The position numbers and the translations under genes are program-made. DNA of 64,000 bases. Origin: Ciona savignyi (lineage: Eukaryota > Chordata > Ascidiacea > Phlebobranchia > Cionidae). Shown here piece after piece: positions 1-12,719 of this stretch (its first letter is position 1; each line of letters begins with the position of its first letter). Where the stretch lies: positions 536,824 to 600,823 of the forward strand of contig CH003417.1 in NCBI GenBank assembly GCA_000149265.1, written 5' to 3'. The notes beneath the pieces were generated by a model. That model ran no database searches, was not told the origin of the DNA, and saw only the letters and a program-made list of their open reading frames with translations.

Positions 1-113
1 CGTGCGCACCCGTATAACGGCCGTGTGCCCGAAAATGCGAACGATACATATGCCGACCTAAACAAAATTCTAAGTAACGAGCCCATGATGTTTTCGAAAC
101 TTGGTCTGGTAAA
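1..113 (+). repeat. Short tRNA-like SINE copy (family 2)
   Basis: Contains the family signature: a head resembling GGCCGTGTG..CGAACGATACATAT, then a box-B-like TTTTCGAAACTTGG and a GGTAAAAAAA tail. The same layout recurs at 10040, 16437 and 43853 and, inverted, at 9640, 11238 and 12244. This copy is diverged. Confidence 0.55.
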
Positions 114-479
114 AAAACTAGTGAGCATCCTTAGGTTATTGTAGGTATTACAATGTGTTGTATATATGATTAAGAGTAGACATTCTTCAGTGTTACTAGA
201 ACCTAACAATCAAGTAGGTTAGGATTTAACGTTTTGCGCCGACGTTCTAATCTAACGTTTAAGCACGGATTCCACCATAAAATTGTACCGTTGATGAAAT
301 TTGGTAAAATAGTCGGTTGGGTATTTGCTCTAACCATGGTGTTATAAAGCCTTTCATTTCCTGTATGATTTAAACTAAAATACAACTGATTCACCGTGGC
401 TAGCTAATACTGTGTTTGTCATCATTACATGTTGAAGGTGATTTCAATTTCGATTGTAACATGATTTCACAATAAAAAT

Positions 480-489
480 TTTATTTATT
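480..489 (-). other. Polyadenylation signal of the trefoil gene
   Basis: On the minus strand this reads AATAAATAAA, two overlapping poly(A) signals about 190 bases after the stop codon at 677-679. No other coding exon lies between, so it is the likely end of the trefoil transcript. Confidence 0.6.
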
Positions 490-676
490 TTTGAAAACTG
501 AACAAAATAACAACTTTACAGCAGCAATCTGATTTTTTAAGCAATCAGATTTTAATACAATGCGAATTACTGTAAACCGCATTTTATATTGACAGTGGTT
601 CAAACTGCAGCGTCCACCCCTGATCTCTTGCTGGGAGTGTATGCGTAAAGTATAGTGGAGGATGGTATTTTCATCT

Positions 677-3600
677 TTAGGAGTTTTCCTCTTCGATTCG
701 CTCCTCCGGGATACGAGTGTCCTCTTCCGACGGAACATCATCCAAACTGGATCTGTTCTCCGTGATCCCGGAAGAACTGATCTCGACGCTGAGGTTGGTT
801 CGGATAAGCTCCCCCTCACCCTGCGGAGGTTGAGGTGTCTCTTGAGGCGCCTCCGGTTCGATTTCCGGTGTCGAAGCGGACTCTTCTTCGCGCTCGATCA
901 TCGGCGGGGCACGCGAGGGCGCTAGAGTGTTCTCTACCTCCTCATGCGGCAAAATCATTTCCTCTTCGGTTTCAGGATATTCTGAGAAATGTATTTTCGC
1001 TTTAAAACAGGGTCTACAAATTTAGAATTTTGTCAGGGTCTAAAAATTTAGAATTTTGTCAGGGTCTACAAATTTAATGAGAATTAAACTCGAGTAGGCA
1101 AACAAAAACGACTCTAAAATCACCGACACTGATAAAACAGCCACTTTAATTACACGTATGTTGTCTTGTCCCAGCGGCGTATATTTTCCCGATGGTTTGT
1201 TTTAGTTTACGCCTTTATACAGCGTAGGTGATGCAATTAATAAGTCACAATGTGTACTACTTAATGGGAATTTTAACGTAGATGCAACAATCAATGATGT
1301 TTATGAGAATTAAATCACAATGCAGACCCTTAATAATCTTTCCAGATCCACTTACAACAGTTTTTTTTGCATCGGGATTAAGGTATATGGTTGGCCATCG
1401 ATGTCATATTTTAGTAAAATCAGCGCGCTGCTAATTAAGTGCGCGCACTCAATTTAGCAGCGCGCTGGTACTTTTTACCTCGCCAAAACTGTCACAGTTC
1501 GGCTTTTTGCGCTATCATGCGACAAAAATGTCAACGCGTTAACAAATTGAGTACGCGTTCATAAATTACCAGCGCGCACTAAACTTGCTGACAAAAACAT
1601 CGACCGTCGTTGGCCATCAGTGTGATATCAAAATAACCAATACGACTTACCGATGGTAAAGCTTTGTCCGGTTGCTTGGTACCTTCGGAAACAATTGAGA
1701 GCCCGGTAGCCGAATCGGTCTATCCAACAAGGCAGATCAGTGTCACATTGCTCTGATGCGACGCGAGCCACAGCGGTTTCCAGGCCGAGACAAGTTGACA
1801 CGTTCGATTTGAAGACCCCGATTTCTATTAGGGAAAATGAGTTTTAAAGTTTATGTCTTCGAAAAGCAGATGCCTTAATATGATACTACTGTTTATCTCC
1901 GTGGTATGACAACAAGGACAGGTCGTTAGATTGCCTGCTGGTGCGGACCACCAGGTCATAGACGCTAAAAGCGCATTTTTATTGGTAAATTTTAATTTTA
2001 AGATACAAAGCATTGCTGGTACAAACGAATAAAAAGCTTAATTAACTGAAACAGCTTACCATAGATTCGTTTTTTTAAAGAAAAGTAATAGCATTAAATA
2101 TCAAAATTAGGATAATGTAAAAAGTTTAAAAAAAGAATGAGATATTTTCTGAAACTCACCGTAAGTCGTCTTACATGCCGCCACACATGCGCCAGGTGTT
2201 TGACCGACAAGCATCATCCAGCATGCGGCATTGGTGGCGCACTTAGAGTATCCGGCCGCTATGCTCCTCCACGACTTTCTAGAACATTCCCACGCGCATT
2301 CCAACACAGTCTTCATCTTTTGACTAATCAGCAAAGAATCTGTGGTTTGAAAAAGTCAATCAGAAAAGTAGACCCATCATTGTACAGAAAATAAGGGACT
2401 CTTTTATCTCGGGGAATAATGACCATAAATTTTCTGGCTGAAAGAGATATTGCAGTGTATACATTTTTTAATATTACTTCATTATTAAAAGATTTTTTCC
2501 AATAATCTAACCATATCCGGTCTTGAATTCAATGTGTATCTCATTGCTTAACGGATTTTTAACACAAAGAAAATGAGTATTTTAACACGGTCATTAGCAT
2601 GGAAGTCTCACGACTAATCGGGATATTAAGATGTGCTATGTTTAAAAAGCCTTACCTGCTTTGAAACACCAAGGAGAACCTCTGCTCGATCTATCAAAAC
2701 AGCATCCCCTCGATTCGCACGCCTGCCGTGTTATGCTTGACCACCCACACTCGATTCGGTCCAATGGAGCTGCTGAACACGTTCTCATTGTTGATTGGTC
2801 GGGGTTTTGTACACGTGGCTGGGGAGAGAAGACGTCATCCGTCGCTTGGTCGTGGACAACTCGAAGGGTTGCGACTGGTACTTGACCTGGGGAGATAAGT
2901 TCACGTAAAATGTTGAATTTTTTTGCAAGGGGTAGATGCTGCCATCGTATGTTAATACTGTAAATGGTGTTGTTTTATAATTGTCCAAGTCTAGCCCAAA
3001 AACAGGACTGTAAACTGTAAACATTCTTTTGATAGTTGTCTATAAGTCGATCCCAAAAACATTGTGGCAAAATAATGTTATTTTACAAGTTGTATAAGTC
3101 TAGACCTAACATTAAGATCATTTGTCTTTATATCATTAAAAGGTCAACAACGACAACATGTCAGTAAGTAGACGTGTTAACTGCAAGCGATGTCATTATC
3201 ACATCGACATAGGCCGGGCTGAAAATTACAGCAGTACAGTTAACCAATTTCTTTCCAATGCTACGTATTACAAGGCAGCCGCATACTGTACGGTTTTATA
3301 GTGAGATTTAAAGCCGAGTGCATTTGGGGATGCCTAAATTACTATTTGTTTGTTTATCAATTTAGGTCATATTATCTCTCTTACGCCCAGACACGCCTGT
3401 CTCATTGGTAATAATGACTATTATTGCGTTTGCCGCTCTTTAAACATGAGTCATAAAGATGTAAATTGACCGGTACGGGAACAGCGTAAATTGCAGACAG
3501 TTACACACCAGGTGCAAAAATACGATATTAGACACCATACGTTCCATTTCACAAATTAAATGATATAAATTCAGGGGGCAGGAAATGCTTATTTTAACGT

Positions 3601-3851
3601 GCTTTTGGCGGCAAGAAATTTCTACTCTTTTCTTAAACTTTTCAGTCTAAGTTTTAATTTTACTTGTACAGCAAATTCCTGTAATTAAAATGGCGACAAA
3701 CCTAAGGGAGTGATGTTTGATTGACTTTCAAAACAGGCGATTGCACCCCGGACAGAGTTGTCGTAGCAGCAGCCTTGTTTGTGGCATCGATATCTTGTTA
3801 TGCCAGAATGGCCGCACTCAATTCGAAGACTTGGTCTCACCATGCATTGGC
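677..3851 (-). CDS. Secreted trefoil-domain protein, 5' end missing
   Basis: Five exons read on the minus strand: 3851-3702, 2886-2656, 2339-2160, 1824-1651 and 981-677 (stop TAA at 679-677). All internal junctions are phase 1 with good AG/GT sites, as is usual for extracellular modular proteins. Exons 3851-3702 and 2886-2656 each encode a six-cysteine P-type trefoil domain; the diagnostic parts are [17 protein letters not shown] and [18 protein letters not shown]. The next two exons each carry a module with identical spacing, C-x14-C-x5-CW-x10-C, which I do not recognise. The last exon is a Glu/Pro/Ser-rich acidic tail without cysteine. About 346 residues are visible. Trefoil domains are known from mucosal peptides, mucin-associated proteins and glycosidases, but no glycosidase domain is seen here. 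The signal-peptide exon should lie upstream (above 3851) but was not identified. Inferred role: secreted or cell-surface, possibly mucus-associated. Confidence 0.8.
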
Positions 3852-6800
3852 CTGTAATAAACGGATGTAAAATTTAACACTTTATATCAGAGTGCATTGA
3901 AATTCGTCCCAATTATCCGAAAATCGACTGCAGTAACGCGATGATTAAATAACACGAATTTCCTTTCAGGATATAGACACATTACGATTACTCCATACGC
4001 TGTAATAGGTTGACACGTGATGTCATGATACTTTGAGAACTTTCTGTAAACAACTGTTTTCTTTCTACGAATGCGAACACGGCAATGCAGAACGTTACCA
4101 GTTTGCGTCATTTCGTGCCTGTGTCCCAGATTTTGAATCACGTTGCTTAATGGCATTAAGGATTACGTGAATGGCCAATTGCCAATTCTTCTAACTAGTG
4201 GAAGTCTTTTTTAATTATTTTCATATACAGTATTATCTTAAAACGCGTTCAGTAATGAACTATACCAAATAAACTCGCAATTTAAACAAACTAGCATTTA
4301 AAGAATTGGCAATTTTCCATTCATGCAATCCGCATTTCCAATTAGAAATGTCAAAAAAACTTAAAAATTAATCAACCGAGTCCTTCGTTTACCAACCACG
4401 GGATAAACATGAGTATACTTGACAATTTAAAATCATATTACCTCGGAGGGATGGAGCAGATAAAACTTCTGAGACGCTGATAACAAGAAGACATAACAAT
4501 ACGTTTGTATTCATAATTAATTACTTCGGTGTATAAATTTCTTATATAATCTAATGTATCTGTAAAGGAAAAATTATTCGAAATGGGCAAGTTCTTATAA
4601 CTACTTGTTTTAAACATTAAATGAAACATTCGTTTAAATAGTTTTTTTCTGATTGGAAAAATTCGTGTAAATACTTGTTTAAAATACTAAACGAAATTTT
4701 AAATAGACAAAAATGCCTCTCATTATTATTTCGTAAAAAGTAATTTATTCTATCACTGTACGGTAGATTATGCACTAACCCTGATACAGTGTATTTTAAC
4801 TGCTCCGGAGATAATAATTCAACTGCATTTTTCTGGTGTGCTCCGAGACTTTGCACACAAAAGAAAACCACCAAATTAGTTATTTATATACAGTTACCAA
4901 TACACTATAGATCGTGACATTGCGTTTTTTAGTTTCTGCGCTTTTTATATTTCTCTGTCAGTTTCACAATGCTGTTATTTCCGCGCAGTCATGCAACCAA
5001 CAACAAGTTTATATTGATAACACGGTGTTCCCAAGCTTGTGTTAAAATAGCTTGCTAGCCACACGCTTACAATTAATTCAATGATATATTCACAATCGAC
5101 GCCTCTAAAACTCGACTGTGGATAACACAAAACTATCATGGATATCACAGAACCACGAGTCTAGTGTGGATACCACGAACCACGAGTCCAGTGTGGATAC
5201 CACGGAACTAGTAAATAAAATCTCATTTTTAAGCAAACTGCACATGCTTTATCTTATATACCAGCCAAGAAAAGAGTTCACGTGCTCGGCCCACGTAATA
5301 ACGCTACAAAGACAAGTGCGGGCAATTGGAAATGTTATTCCTACGCACTTGGTTATCGTCGGTCCCGAGCTTAATTCTCGTCGCCAAATACGCACACAAA
5401 AATTAATCGAAAATCTGAATTTATTTTATATTTGATGGATTTTAAAAGTTACAATTTTTTGCGACAAAATTTTACACTGTTTAAGTGTATACTGCAAATT
5501 GTTAAACAAAGTAAGCAAAAGGCGAAAACACATTCTAACATATGGTCAATTTTAGAAATGACCAAGTTATAACCCTATTCCTCTTCTTTTTAAACCACAT
5601 GAAAATTACTATCATATTCTGACTTTGAAGAAAAGTTTTTCGTCTTCTTCCCTAATCATTATCTTGCTGCCGAGCTGGCGTTGCGACTTTTGCTGAATCC
5701 TGCACGAATCCACCGCTTTATATAGAACTATGTGATAAAGGTCTTCAACGCTAAAATGATGACCTAACCAGCGTGATTACGTATTACCCGCACGTCCGAC
5801 CTATAACTAGCAGATGCTGTAACGTACCGTCTACACAGAAATAGTATAATTTGTGTCCGTGCGTCCATTTTTACAGTGTTGCCAAATCGGCGATCACGTG
5901 TTTAATTAGCACACCCAAATACGACTAAACTCATCAAATCGCGTTTTGTGCTCTTGATTTAGAAATAGGACGCCGCGAGAGAGATCGCGATTTGGACAAT
6001 CTCACCGTTAATGACAAACCCCATTATGACACCACGATGGATCGGCGCTTACGTCACAAACGACAAAGTCGGAAATTGCAAGGAGACTTTGCGACTCTTA
6101 ATGCGTGTATCATGTGCCGGATTACGTATACATTACATGCGGCACACGCGAAAGTGTCGCAATTTCAAATCGAATTTCATGTCTGAAATATCAAAGTCGA
6201 AATAATTGAAGAAGTGCGCAAAACCATGCTAAATCATCATTGCACCAATTAAGCGAAATAATCTCAAAACCAAGTATAATATAGACCAGTCGTTTTTATA
6301 AAAAAAAAATCCTCCCGTTTGTTTGTTTTTTGATTCTGATCAATGTTTTAAAACGGCACATACTAAAATCGGAAATACGGAAAGGGATTTAACCCGGTTT
6401 TGTTTTAAAACTATAGTCTTTTATTTAATATCCATTCATTCCATTTTAGCCTTTTAGTAATGACTTTTTCACTTTTATTTTCCCTTTTTTTGTTTTCGGG
6501 TTTGACTTTTTGTTTAAAATCAATTTTTACAGAATTATTTAAAAACACAAAATAATAACGTCTGCAATGCTGAATGGTTATATCATGGATACAAATCACT
6601 TTTACATGCGATCCTGCTTCGAACCATTCGTTCTCAAGGCTGTTTTCGAATTGCAGTTTAGGTAACACATATAAATAATCGCTAAATTAGCAACGTTGGA
6701 AAATGGCAAGGCAGCTTTCGAATCGTGGGTAAGTAATATTTAGAACAACTACTGAATTAACAGCACGGTGGAAAAGTCCTGTTATTAATCAAGTCAAATA

Positions 6801-9165
6801 GATTAATTGGCCGTGAGGAATTAAAACACAATGTAACAAGGCTGGTTAACTGGTTTCTGTATTTCCTACTTTAACGTAAATATCATGATCGGTCTTCTGT
6901 TTAATACGTTATATACCCCGCATGCTGCACGCCGTAATATTCTATATTTCTCATCCGCGTGATTTATTAAGCGAATACCCACCCGATTTAAGTTGCTTGA
7001 ATATGTGCACAGTAAACTGCTTGCATCCACTTGACACCTTTTATATGTATTTCAACTTTTTTAGCCGAGCGAAGTTTCTTCCCGTAACGGTCTCGTTACT
7101 AAGACCTTTTTTGATAAAATTCGGTATTTGAATCAGTCGTGATGACCATTCGAGCACACAACCGTTCACGTGATGATCATTTGACCAACACATTTGTATT
7201 TCTACTCGCCACTGCGGCAATGCACTTGAAAGAGGTGCTGCCGCCAAAACAATTTCCTCCTGGGCCCTTGTTTATGACGTCACAACTAGCGACGAGACAT
7301 TGCGTAATAATCCGGGCTCGCAGAGACACGATGCTTATCAAACCGTTGCCAGTACGTTTCTTTTTGTGCGCTCATAAGCTAACACGAATGTTCAGAGTTC
7401 AGATTAAAGCCTGCATGACTTTTTCTCCGCCAGTTTTCTGGTCACGCATCCCGCTCAGTTATTGTTATTCTTATCCGAGTGAAGTATTCTGGTGTCTCAA
7501 TATGAGCCACGTCCAACCCACGAATTGCCCGTCGCCCGTTCTATTTTGCGCCGCAAAAAGAGCAATGACTAAATAGAGCAATGTTCCCTTTAATAAGTAT
7601 GTCGTAATAAAAGAACCATTATTTCGTAGACAGATCGAGGGGTCATGAAAATGCCAGCGCGCGGGAAATGTTCTCGTAACTCACGAAGATACGATTAAAA
7701 GTTCGGCGTACAGTTCCATGACCGGGTGTTTTTCGTGGACCAATTCTCATACTTCTGGGCGAAGCTGAAATTAACACCAACGCCTTATTTGGCATTATTG
7801 TTTGTTTTTCTATAGAAATGCTGACCGTGTAGTCTCAGAAATTCTGAGCGGAAGCAAACATATTACTTTTTATATTGAGATATATTGTAGTTGCAAAAAT
7901 TGCCGCGCTGCTTAAAAAAGATAAGCCCACGGTTCATAAGAGATATATTTCACCATTAAAGCATTGTCAGTTTTATTTTTAGAGATATTTAAAACATATT
8001 TTTGTAAATGGAAGAAAATTGAACAAATGATCTTACACTTCTCGATGTACTTATTTGATTTGCGTCGTTTGATCCGGCCGTAAAATATATAATTACCACA
8101 TCGCCAGCCTCTCATTACCATATCGCCAGTCTTATTTCAAAAGATATTAAAAAATGACAATTTATTTTATTTTTAATCGAAATAAATTAAACCAAAGACC
8201 TTAACCAAATACGTCTGTGTGCTAATTTGGCTTTGTGTCACTTTCTACAGCCATAAATATTTCAATTATTGAATCGTAATTTTAGTGAATAACGTACAAA
8301 AAAGCCCATTACGTTAATAGATTTTTTCCTACATCCGTCCGAGCGACATTTCCGCACGAAAAATCTCGTGTTCTCCCGAAAATGGCGTCTTTTTTCGCAC
8401 GAAACCTGTGAGCGACATTTAGTTCACGATCAATACCGAAAACGGCTATGTCATGGCGTTGAAATCGCTGTTGCATCCTTCAGCATGGAATGCTCTTATA
8501 TGCACGTGGTTTAAAAAAGTTAAAATAAAAATTCCGGGAAATTATTTGAACGCATTATTTAGGGATAAACGAATAAACGTTATCGCCACAAAAAAGGCAA
8601 GTAAAACGAGGAAAAAAGGCTACTTTCAAAACGACGTATACGCGCGCCATCACTGAATTTTTTATTATTTCGCTTTGTGCTTTTTGTTTGAAGCATTAAA
8701 AAATTGAAACCCACAAAATGCACCGTACCCAGCAAATTTTTTTTTCTTTTTTTACAGGCCAAAATTTCGAACCCATGATGTGCTCGTCCCCGAAACCGAT
8801 TTTGCATAATCGGTGTATATATCAGCGTTCGGCAATGGAATTGTTTGTTAGTAAAGAAACTTCCCCAAATCGATGGCAAACCGCAGCGGCTGCCAGCTTC
8901 GTGTTCTTACAAAAAGGTCGGTCAATCGGCTGAAGCCGGAAGCAACGTGAAGATGCATCGATTATGTTAAGTTAAATACCAGAACCGGACACGCGCGACT
9001 GATTAATGCTTAAAAGCTAACTCATGTTTACCTGAACGTGAGCAGTCTAATCACGCATTACACAGCGCGGCTTGCAGATGTGTGACGTCACGGCTGCTTT
9101 CGATTTTCGTGACGTCATTTTCATCCTGTTTGTTTCCGCTGCGCCGCGACATAAAGGGGTTAAAA

Positions 9166-9398
9166 CAGTGGTTCTCAATCTTTTTGACCTCCTGGCGTAC
9201 CCAAGACCAATTACGAATGAACGGCGCACCTTGCATGGGAAGTCAAAACAATATGCTAAATATACTTAAAACGTTACAATAAAAAAACGCATGCACCTTA
9301 TAGCTATCCCTTTCTATGCACCTTTGGTGGTAAATTTACAAAATGCAAGTGTGGCGCACCTAGCTAACCCTTGCGGCGCACCAATTTAAAAAACACTG
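9166..9398. mobile_element. Non-autonomous hAT-like element
   Basis: Starts CAGTGGTTCTCAATCTTTTT and ends TTTAAAAAACACTG. It is flanked by the near-perfect 8-base duplication GGTTAAAA / GGTTAAAG. The CAGNGGTTCTCAA start is typical of hAT-derived MITEs. No coding capacity (233 bp). Confidence 0.65.
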
Positions 9399-9639
9399 GG
9401 TTAAAGGATGATTTATTCGACGTTTCGTGTACCTTGGTGAACTGAAACCGACTTATACCACTTGCTTTTGCTTTGCAGCAGATAGGGTGCATATATTTTA
9501 CTTGATTACAACTTGTTCCCGCCGGATTCGAACTTAGACCAACAAACTCACGTTTAACGCACTTTCCTTCATTTTTCCATTTTTTTAGTATAAATTTAAA
9601 ACCCCACAAATTCCCACATGATGGCACTAGGCAAAAGGA

Positions 9640-9702
9640 GCGTTTTTGTATAGAAGCCGGTATATGTGTATCGGTCGCGCTAACCATCCGGCCAATCGAT
9701 CG
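9640..9702 (-). repeat. tRNA-like SINE family 2, partial
   Basis: The reverse strand reads GGCCGGATGGTTAGCGCGAC followed by CGATACACATATACCGGC, the head of the short tRNA-like family. The 3' end is diverged. Confidence 0.55.
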
Positions 9703-9984
9703 TTACTTTACATAGTCATTGGCGTTAACCGCTTGAGCGCCGCCTTTTCTTTCGTTCTTGTTTGCTTAATGCTCGACATCAGCTTGTAATGTTTCTGGTT
9801 CAAAGCTTTTAACAATATTAGCCATGACAGTAGGCATAACAATGTTACTATACTTGAAGCGGAAATATATAACAACGGTATTTATGTGCAAATCCAGTTA
9901 AAATCCCCGAAAACAACGTAACCGTTGGGTGTATTAATATAATGTTTTGCTTTTGAACTCATGAAACCCTATATACAAAAACGG

Positions 9985-10130
9985 TTTTAATGACTAAGCC
10001 CACCACGGTTTCGAAATCCGGCTCGGTAAAAATGACAGTTCCGTCGTGTGGCAGAACGGTTAACGCGACCGATACATATATACCGATTATAAAAATGTCT
10101 TAGAGACAAGCTCATAAAAGAGTTTAGTTA
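9985..10130 (+). repeat. Two adjacent SINE family 2 pieces
   Basis: A 3' fragment (GGTTTCGAAATCCGGCTCGG plus an A-rich end) is followed directly by a new head at about 10040 (CGTGTGGCAGAACGGTTAAC, then CGACCGATACATATATACC). Confidence 0.55.
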
Positions 10131-10850
10131 TATCACAGTTAGGCTGGATTCACACCAAAACTACGTTTTGGGGTGTGTTCCACAAGAAAAACGTTTTTTT
10201 TCTATTCAGTGCGATTTTTGCTTTTGTGAATTCACACCAACAAAACGTTTTACGGTCCAGGGTGGGTTAGGGTTCGTAGGCTATAAACTTTCTTACTTGT
10301 ATATTACCGTCCTTTAATACTGCCGTGCAATAAAAACCTTATATTTACCCTAAGCGCAAATAATCTTAAATTATGTGTTAAATATAAAACGGTAAAAAAG
10401 GGAGCAATTAAGCATTTAACAGGATGGCTAGTCCCCCCAATGGGGTATAGGAAATGATATGTGGCCCTCTCTTGGTCATGATATTTAAACGAGTGTTTTG
10501 CTGAGTAACAAAGGTGGTGATTCCCCAATGTTTGTTTGGTTGTTGGGAAAAAGTTTCCGATGTACGGATTTTGAGTTTAGGATGCAGATCCAAGCTTCAA
10601 TTTTAAATTGTGAAAAAAGCTAAGAATTCCTGTGGCAGGATTTTGAATGACAGCCCTCTTTTGTAAGGTCAGTTTGCATTGGAGAGATAGGGAAGATATT
10701 TGGTTAAACCCTCATAAAGACGACCGATACATATACGAAATTATAAACAAAATGGAGAATAATTGGTTAACTACCTACTACAGTGTGTCGTGTATGATTC
10801 AGACGTGCCTTCTATTTAGTAGAACCCACCATTCCACTGGAAATCTAGTC

Positions 10851-11134
10851 CGGCCCGTTGGTCTAACGGTTAAGTGCGTCGCCTTTCAATCGAAAGGTTG
10901 AAGGTGCGAAACTGGTCGCGCTAGCTATAGTCGGTTGTGTCCTTCGGCAAGGCACTTTACGGACATTGCCTGAACCCAGCGGATTAATTGGTTCTCCCAA
11001 ATTGAAGGAACGTATCAATCATATACAACATACTGCAATAGCTCCGGTAACCCGACGATGGGCGCGAGGTGATCTGACGATTGCCCGTGTGATAACCCCA
11101 TTCACGGGGATAAAGATGAATATCCTATCCTAAA
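10851..11134 (+). mobile_element. tRNA-derived SINE, near full length (family 1)
   Basis: Head with box-A-like GTTGGTCTAACGGTTAAGTG and a degenerate box B, then the conserved body (GCACTTTACGGACATTGCC; GCAATAGCTCCGGTAACCCG; GATCTGACGATTGCCCGTGT). The tail GGGATAAAGATGAATATCC leads into CCTAT repeats. This matches my recollection of the Ciona Cics-1-type SINE; the name was not verified. Confidence 0.8.
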
Positions 11135-11237
11135 TCTCACCAGCATACAAAAAGGTAAACAAGGGTATCTATTGGATAAACAACAGGATGGCAAGTTTTC
11201 ACCCTGTGGTGTATAGTAACAGTCATACATCATACTT

Positions 11238-11331
11238 TTTTTTGGGGGGGGGGGCTCATCGCTAGGATCGTTTTTTGTATAAGAGTCGGTATATGTATCG
11301 GTCGCGTTAACCATTTGGCCACACGACCGTA
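11238..11331 (-). mobile_element. SINE family 2 with 14-base target duplication
   Basis: A 94-bp insertion on the minus strand: a tRNA-like head (ACGGTCGTGTGGCCAAATGG), a short body and a C-run plus poly(A) tail. It is flanked by the perfect direct repeat CATACATCATACTT at 11224-11237 and 11332-11345. The A tail and a variable-length target duplication are the marks of LINE-mediated retroposition. Confidence 0.75.
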
Positions 11332-12243
11332 CATACATCATACTTAGGCAATGCGTATACGCGTGCTGGAGCGATTTACGTCCATCATTGTTGCACAATA
11401 GAGGTAATGATCGCGTGGGCGCAATTGCCTCCTTATGACGTCATAATCCAGTAATTACTCGAATCGGAAGTATTTATCTCGAGTGGTCTGCGGTTCAATT
11501 TCGCGTGCCAGAATTGTCAATGAAAACAGCAAGGCCAATTATACCGAATTACGAGCTGTTTAGGCACCGCCGAAACGTCGAATTAAAAGTACAGGGTTTA
11601 TACAAGAGTGCATACGGTTACCTATGTTTGGCATGAATACGGTGTTTTCCGAAGAAAAAATAAACAGGATTGGCCATAATTTGAAGCTATTCCATGTGTA
11701 TTCGCAGAAACAATAATGTTTTATTTTTACAAGCTCCATTGTATTTTACCCTAGAATTGTGCATTTTCCAGACTGTATAGCAGGGATGGACGCACTTTTT
11801 GCATTGGGGACCAAAAAATATTTTATTCTTAGATCGAGCCGCCACTCACATAGTTTGTCAATGTTGATAAAAAAACACATTAAAATAAAAAAAAACTTAA
11901 AATCAGAAAGCACTGTCTTAAGAGAAGTACAAATGTAGCTGTGACATCGCTATTTAGTCTTACATGTCAATAACCGGTGGGACAGAATAAAAGACACGGC
12001 AATCCGAAGTTTGCCCATGTCTGCTATATAGCGGGAGTTTATTTTACTGTTAAAATTTTGTTCCGTTTTTATCCACTCGAATGGGAAATTCAAAGCGCGT
12101 TAGCACACGGGCAATCGTCAGATTATATCGCGCTCACCGTCGGGTTATCGGATTTACTGCAGTAATTCAATTTTAGTATACAAACCCAATCCACATAGAT
12201 CAAGTTTAGATCGCCTAAAGGGCTTATCACCAATACCGTTTTT

Positions 12244-12302
12244 TTTTTATATAAATGGAGCAGTATATGAATGCATTAACCGTTCGGCCATACGACTATG
12301 CC
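12244..12302 (-). repeat. tRNA-like SINE family 2 fragment
   Basis: The reverse strand reads GTCGTATGGCCGAACGGTTA, a spacer and then an A-rich end. It lies just downstream of the GALNT poly(A) signal, outside the inferred transcript. Confidence 0.45.
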
Positions 12303-12369
12303 CTTAAGAGCATTTCCAATGAAAAACGTCTATCTAATAATTACAACCAACAATTTATAACGAAAAAAC

Positions 12370-12375
12370 TTTATT
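12370..12375 (-). other. Polyadenylation signal of the GALNT gene
   Basis: AATAAA on the minus strand, about 345 bases beyond the stop codon at 12722-12720, giving a reasonable 3' UTR. No competing canonical signal was noticed closer to the stop. Confidence 0.5.
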
Positions 12376-12719
12376 AAAAGTTCAGTTTTAACTGCATTGT
12401 ACACGAACGACACAATGGTAATGAGTTAATATAAATAATGGAGTACGATTTCTACGTGCCGGGTGCAAACGGCACGCTTTTTGGGTCATTTTACTTGTTT
12501 CTTTTACATCGGGTATAAATTGCACGTAAAATATAAGTTTTAGTCGATAGTCGTTTTTACAGTTGTATAATACAGAAATACACTATTTGGGTGCTAGATA
12601 TAATTAATACGATTTTAAAATAGTAGCTTACTGCTTCAGCATACGACTGCAATATGAAATACGACCATGTACCGACACCATAACTACTGCAGACCCTGTA
12701 AAGTGTTTGTGGAGTTTGA

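Larger units (their letters stand above)
3852..12369. other. Intergenic region between the trefoil and GALNT genes
   Basis: About 8.5 kb without a supportable coding exon. It must hold the missing 5' exon of the trefoil gene if that gene is intact. Contents seen: a 26-base direct repeat near 5151-5205, a non-autonomous hAT-type element at 9166-9398, copies of both SINE families at 9640, 9985-10130, 10851 and 11238, and long AT-rich stretches. The open frames here, including 145 codons at 7139-7576, show no family motif or splice-site support. Confidence 0.6.

Noticed and set aside
2661..2885. Plus-strand open frame over the second trefoil exon
   Set aside because: It is the antisense shadow of the minus-strand exon, which has the trefoil cysteines and splice sites.
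4617..4874. Minus-strand frame considered as the trefoil signal-peptide exon
   Set aside because: The frame lacks an ATG at its start (it begins with TTG), and the hydrophobic run is too short for a signal peptide.
5118..5435. Open frame with a repeated NHESSVDTT
   Set aside because: The repeat comes from a 26-base tandem duplication in non-coding DNA. No other support.
7139..7576. A 145-codon open frame on the plus strand
   Set aside because: No recognisable motif, odd composition, no splice-site support, and it lies in an intergenic repeat-bearing region.
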